This document shows, piece after piece, positions 14,982 to 16,872 of a stretch of DNA of 16,872 bases. Source of the stretch: an uncultured Thomasclavelia sp. Its GTDB lineage: Bacteria > Bacillota_I > Bacilli_A > Erysipelotrichales > Coprobacillaceae. The notes below the pieces were generated by a model. The model was given only the letters and a program-made list of their open reading frames with translations, ran no database searches and was not told the DNA's origin. The position numbers and the translations under genes are program-made. Each line of letters starts with the position of its first letter. Position 1 is the stretch's first letter. The stretch is from assembly GCA_910588165.1 (NCBI GenBank), contig CAJUOR010000038.1, forward strand, positions 1-16,872, in the 5' to 3' direction.

Positions 14982-15010
14982 ATTATAACACCATGTCCTA
15001 AAAAAAGCAA
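14982..15010 (-). promoter_or_regulatory. Promoter of tRNA-Glu
   Basis: On the minus strand an extended -10, TGTTATAAT with TATAAT at 14987-14982, is preceded at 17 bases by TTGCTT (15010-15005). The predicted start is about ten bases before the mature tRNA. It lies directly after the stop of the upstream HAD gene. Confidence 0.65.
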
Positions 15011-15012
15011 TG

Positions 15013-15822
15013 TCAAATTGATATGATTGTATTGACTAGGCCTAAACGCTGAAGCTCTTTAACAATCCCATGCTCTACACAGGGTTCTGTCACGTGATTG
15101 GCAATCTTTTTTAGTGCTTCATAGCCATTGCCCATCGCTACACCGTACCCTACAACCTCAATCATTTCCATATCATTAGCACCATCACCAAAGGCTATAC
15201 TGTTTTCAATAGGGATATTTAATATGTGTAAAAGTTCAACAATAGACTTGCCTTTAGATATGCCACCAAGATTGATTTCAAAAGACCCACTATTGCCGTA
15301 ATCCAAGATCTCGTATCCCTCTAGTCTTAAAGCACGAATATAATCTTTATCTTCGTCTTTTTCGCAGAGAACTTCAATCTTAGCTGTATCAACCTCATTT
15401 AAGTCAAAATCATCAACAAAATATTCCAATGGCACTTCAAAGCGTTTAAACATTTCATACATAGCTTTAAATTTAGTTGGGCAATAACTGGTATTCGTAT
15501 CCAATAAGCAATAGGAAATGCCTTTTTTCTCAAATTCCCCTACAAGCTTTTTCACTTCTGTTCTAGGGATATAGTGCGAAATAAGTGGCTTACCATCTTT
15601 TAGTGCAATAGCGCCGTTACATAAGACAAAACCATCAAAACCGATTTCACGAATTTCTTGATTCAAGTAGGCATAGGATCGTCCTGAAGCCACAAAGCAA
15701 AGATGTCCTTGGGCTTGCAGCTGCTTTAACGCCTGCTTCAAGTGGTTCGAAATATAGGACATACCATTAGCACAATCGAAAAGTGTCCCGTCGACATCAA
15801 AGAATAAAATACGTTTTTCCAT
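15013..15822 (-). CDS. Cof-type HAD-IIB phosphatase (second of pair)
   Basis: A 269-residue HAD hydrolase of the Cof/YbdK-like IIB group with a large C2 cap between the second and third motifs. Motif I is D9-V-D11-G-T, motif II is S47 in VASGRS, motif III is K190 in GGISKGKS, and motif IV is GDGAND (212-217). Both motif-I aspartates are present, so it should be active. Such enzymes dephosphorylate sugar phosphates, nucleotides or flavin and pyridoxal precursors with broad specificity, so the substrate is open. The cap carries several cysteines. An ATG with GGAGA eight bases upstream lies 13 bases after the stop of its neighbour, so the two are one operon. No terminator is seen before the tRNA. 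Confidence 0.88.
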   Translation of the reverse strand: MEKRILFFDVDGTLFDCANGMSYISNHLKQALKQLQAQGHLCFVASGRSYAYLNQEIREIGFDGFVLCNGAIALKDGKPLISHYIPRTEVKKLVGEFEKKGISYCLLDTNTSYCPTKFKAMYEMFKRFEVPLEYFVDDFDLNEVDTAKIEVLCEKDEDKDYIRALRLEGYEILDYGNSGSFEINLGGISKGKSIVELLHILNIPIENSIAFGDGANDMEMIEVVGYGVAMGNGYEALKKIANHVTEPCVEHGIVKELQRLGLVNTIISI

Positions 15823-15835
15823 CTCTTATTTCTCC

Positions 15836-16675
15836 TTAAATTAAATTCATCTCTTGCATGATTTTCAAAATACCATCGCTATCAGGATTTTCAAAGAAGT
15901 AATCACCTAATGCTTTGAGCGATTCACTTGCCCCTTCAAAAACAACACTTGTCCCAGCCACACTCAACATCTCATAATCATTCATGCTATCGCCAAATGC
16001 AATACTGTCCTCTACAGGAATTTGGTAATATTCGCATACTTTTTTCAAAGCATGACCTTTTGTACAAGTCTTATCAATTAACTCACCATTACAATAAGCT
16101 TTATCGTCCTCACTGAATAAAACAATATTAAAATAGTCCTCAAAATGATGCTTAATATTTAAAAAATCCTCCTTACGTGGTGAAACGAAAGTTACTTTTG
16201 GAACAGGAATATCTAAATTAAATTCGCTTATATTCCTACTGGTAGGTAAATTTCTTCTTGTTTCTCGCATTCTTTCAAGCTCTTGATTGCTTCGAGCTTC
16301 GATTTCATGAAGCTTATCAAAAAAATCTTTTATCCCATCTGTCTGATATAATGCGTGTTTTGTTTCAATGGTAAAATATATATTATGTTTTTGAAAAAGT
16401 TCAAGAATTTGAGCGACTTTATCCTTAGGTAAATAATGTTCATGAATTGTCTGATTATTAACATAAATAATCGATCCTGCTGATGTAATATAGCCGTCAA
16501 ACCCTAATTCCTTAATAGACGGGTAAATAGATGCCAAAGCACGCCCCGTTGAAATAAAAAGAATATAGCCTTTTTCCTTGGCAGATTGTAATGCTCTAAG
16601 TGTACTTGATCGCAATTCCGTACTACGACCAATCAATGTCCCATCAATATCAAAAAATAAAATCTTTTTGTCCAC
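15836..16675 (-). CDS. Cof-type HAD-IIB phosphatase (first of pair)
   Basis: A 279-residue relative of the following gene: D9-I-D11-G-T, T43 in STGRA, K206 in TKGHAL and GDSMND at 228-233, all key residues intact. Its cap (about 80-190) differs clearly, with a long charged helix (KLHEIEARSNQELERMRETRRN, 121-142), so the pair probably has different substrates. The start is GTG at 16675 with GGGGG eight bases upstream; no closer ATG gives a full motif I. It is first in the two-gene operon, behind an extended -10 promoter. It is a cytoplasmic phosphatase; the substrate is unknown. Confidence 0.88.
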   Translation of the reverse strand: MDKKILFFDIDGTLIGRSTELRSSTLRALQSAKEKGYILFISTGRALASIYPSIKELGFDGYITSAGSIIYVNNQTIHEHYLPKDKVAQILELFQKHNIYFTIETKHALYQTDGIKDFFDKLHEIEARSNQELERMRETRRNLPTSRNISEFNLDIPVPKVTFVSPRKEDFLNIKHHFEDYFNIVLFSEDDKAYCNGELIDKTCTKGHALKKVCEYYQIPVEDSIAFGDSMNDYEMLSVAGTSVVFEGASESLKALGDYFFENPDSDGILKIMQEMNLI

Positions 16676-16706
16676 TTGAATAGCCCCCTTTCATTATTCG
16701 ACCTAG

Positions 16707-16737
16707 ATTATAACATAAATCAATCCACATACGTCAA
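16707..16737 (-). promoter_or_regulatory. Promoter of the Cof phosphatase pair
   Basis: On the minus strand an extended -10 (TGTTATAAT, TATAAT at 16712-16707) is preceded by TTGACG (16737-16732). The spacer is 19 bases, long for a -35, but the TG of the extended -10 can compensate. Confidence 0.6.
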
Positions 16738-16740
16738 TTT

Positions 16741-16872
16741 TTCATAAAATTAAAAAGAAGCTAAAATAAAAAGAAATAGATAAGTAAAAGGATAAGTGAC
16801 AAAGAGAAATGAAAAAGGCGCATTACAAAATGTAAATAAAAAATCAAAGTAAAATAAAAACGGTAAACATAG
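16741..16872. other. A-rich intergenic stretch at the window edge
   Basis: The plus strand is dominated by A, with only nine C in 132 bases. It holds a small perfect dyad TTACA-AAA-TGTAA (16823-16835). The minus strand has one open frame running in from the edge for 40 codons to TAA at 16752, but one third of it would be phenylalanine, so it is probably chance. No gene is called here. Confidence 0.4.

Noticed and set aside
14967..15020. TTGACA overlapping the stop of the second Cof gene as the tRNA -35 box
   Set aside because: It lies 23 bases from the TATAAT, too far; TTGCTT at 17 bases with an extended -10 fits better.
16750..16872. Minus-strand open frame running in from the right edge for 40 codons
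   Set aside because: Thirteen of 40 residues would be Phe in a T-rich strand poor in the purines that stop codons need; no motif is recognisable, and chance explains it.

Overview
The window is AT-rich, densely coded DNA from a low-GC Gram-positive bacterium. AGGAGG-type ribosome sites, TTGACA/TATAAT promoters, ATG/GTG/TTG starts, TGA used as a stop and a V-type rather than F-type ATPase all fit a gut or oral Firmicute, most likely Erysipelotrichia or a clostridial relative. That placement is inference from gene style and content; no marker gene fixes it.

Layout. (1) At 1-246 a divergent control region separates a rightward LysR-type regulator (247-1131) from the leftward 5' end of a chromate-transporter-like gene whose frame closes after 41 codons. 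(2) A strong two-way hairpin at 1132-1170 ends the lysR transcript and the leftward operon that meets it. (3) That operon (5397 to 1172, minus strand) has a near-perfect promoter and encodes a COG2509-type FAD-dependent dehydrogenase, a Mef-like MFS exporter, a HAD hydrolase with an altered DxN active-site motif, and a cysteine-bearing DUF362 protein; the last may also have its own promoter. (4) A separately promoted tag gene (3-methyladenine DNA glycosylase I) follows. (5) The centre, 14705 to 6085, is one nine-gene V-type ATPase operon in the order G/H-C-I-K-F-E-A-B-D. It has a single good promoter, an upstream cre-like CcpA site and a terminator overlapping the end of subunit D. (6) Upstream lie a tRNA-Glu(CTC) with its own promoter and terminator, and two tandem Cof-type HAD phosphatases with an extended -10 promoter. 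(7) The right edge (16741-16872) is a very A-rich stretch with no convincing gene.

How the genes work together. The ATPase operon supplies every expected part: catalytic A3B3 head, D/F rotor shaft, C funnel, K ring, I stator and E plus G/H peripheral stalks. The proteolipid K keeps its single ion-binding glutamate but lacks the neighbouring polar residues typical of sodium-binding rings, so proton coupling is favoured. The cre-like box sits at a distance where CcpA activates some promoters, suggesting a tie to carbon supply. The FAD dehydrogenase/MFS/HAD/DUF362 operon looks like a co-transcribed unit of unknown purpose.

I see no prophage, transposon, CRISPR array or defence system. The points most worth a second look are the broken chrA start, the unusual K subunit, the ATPase gene order with its cre box, and the uncharacterised redox-type operon.
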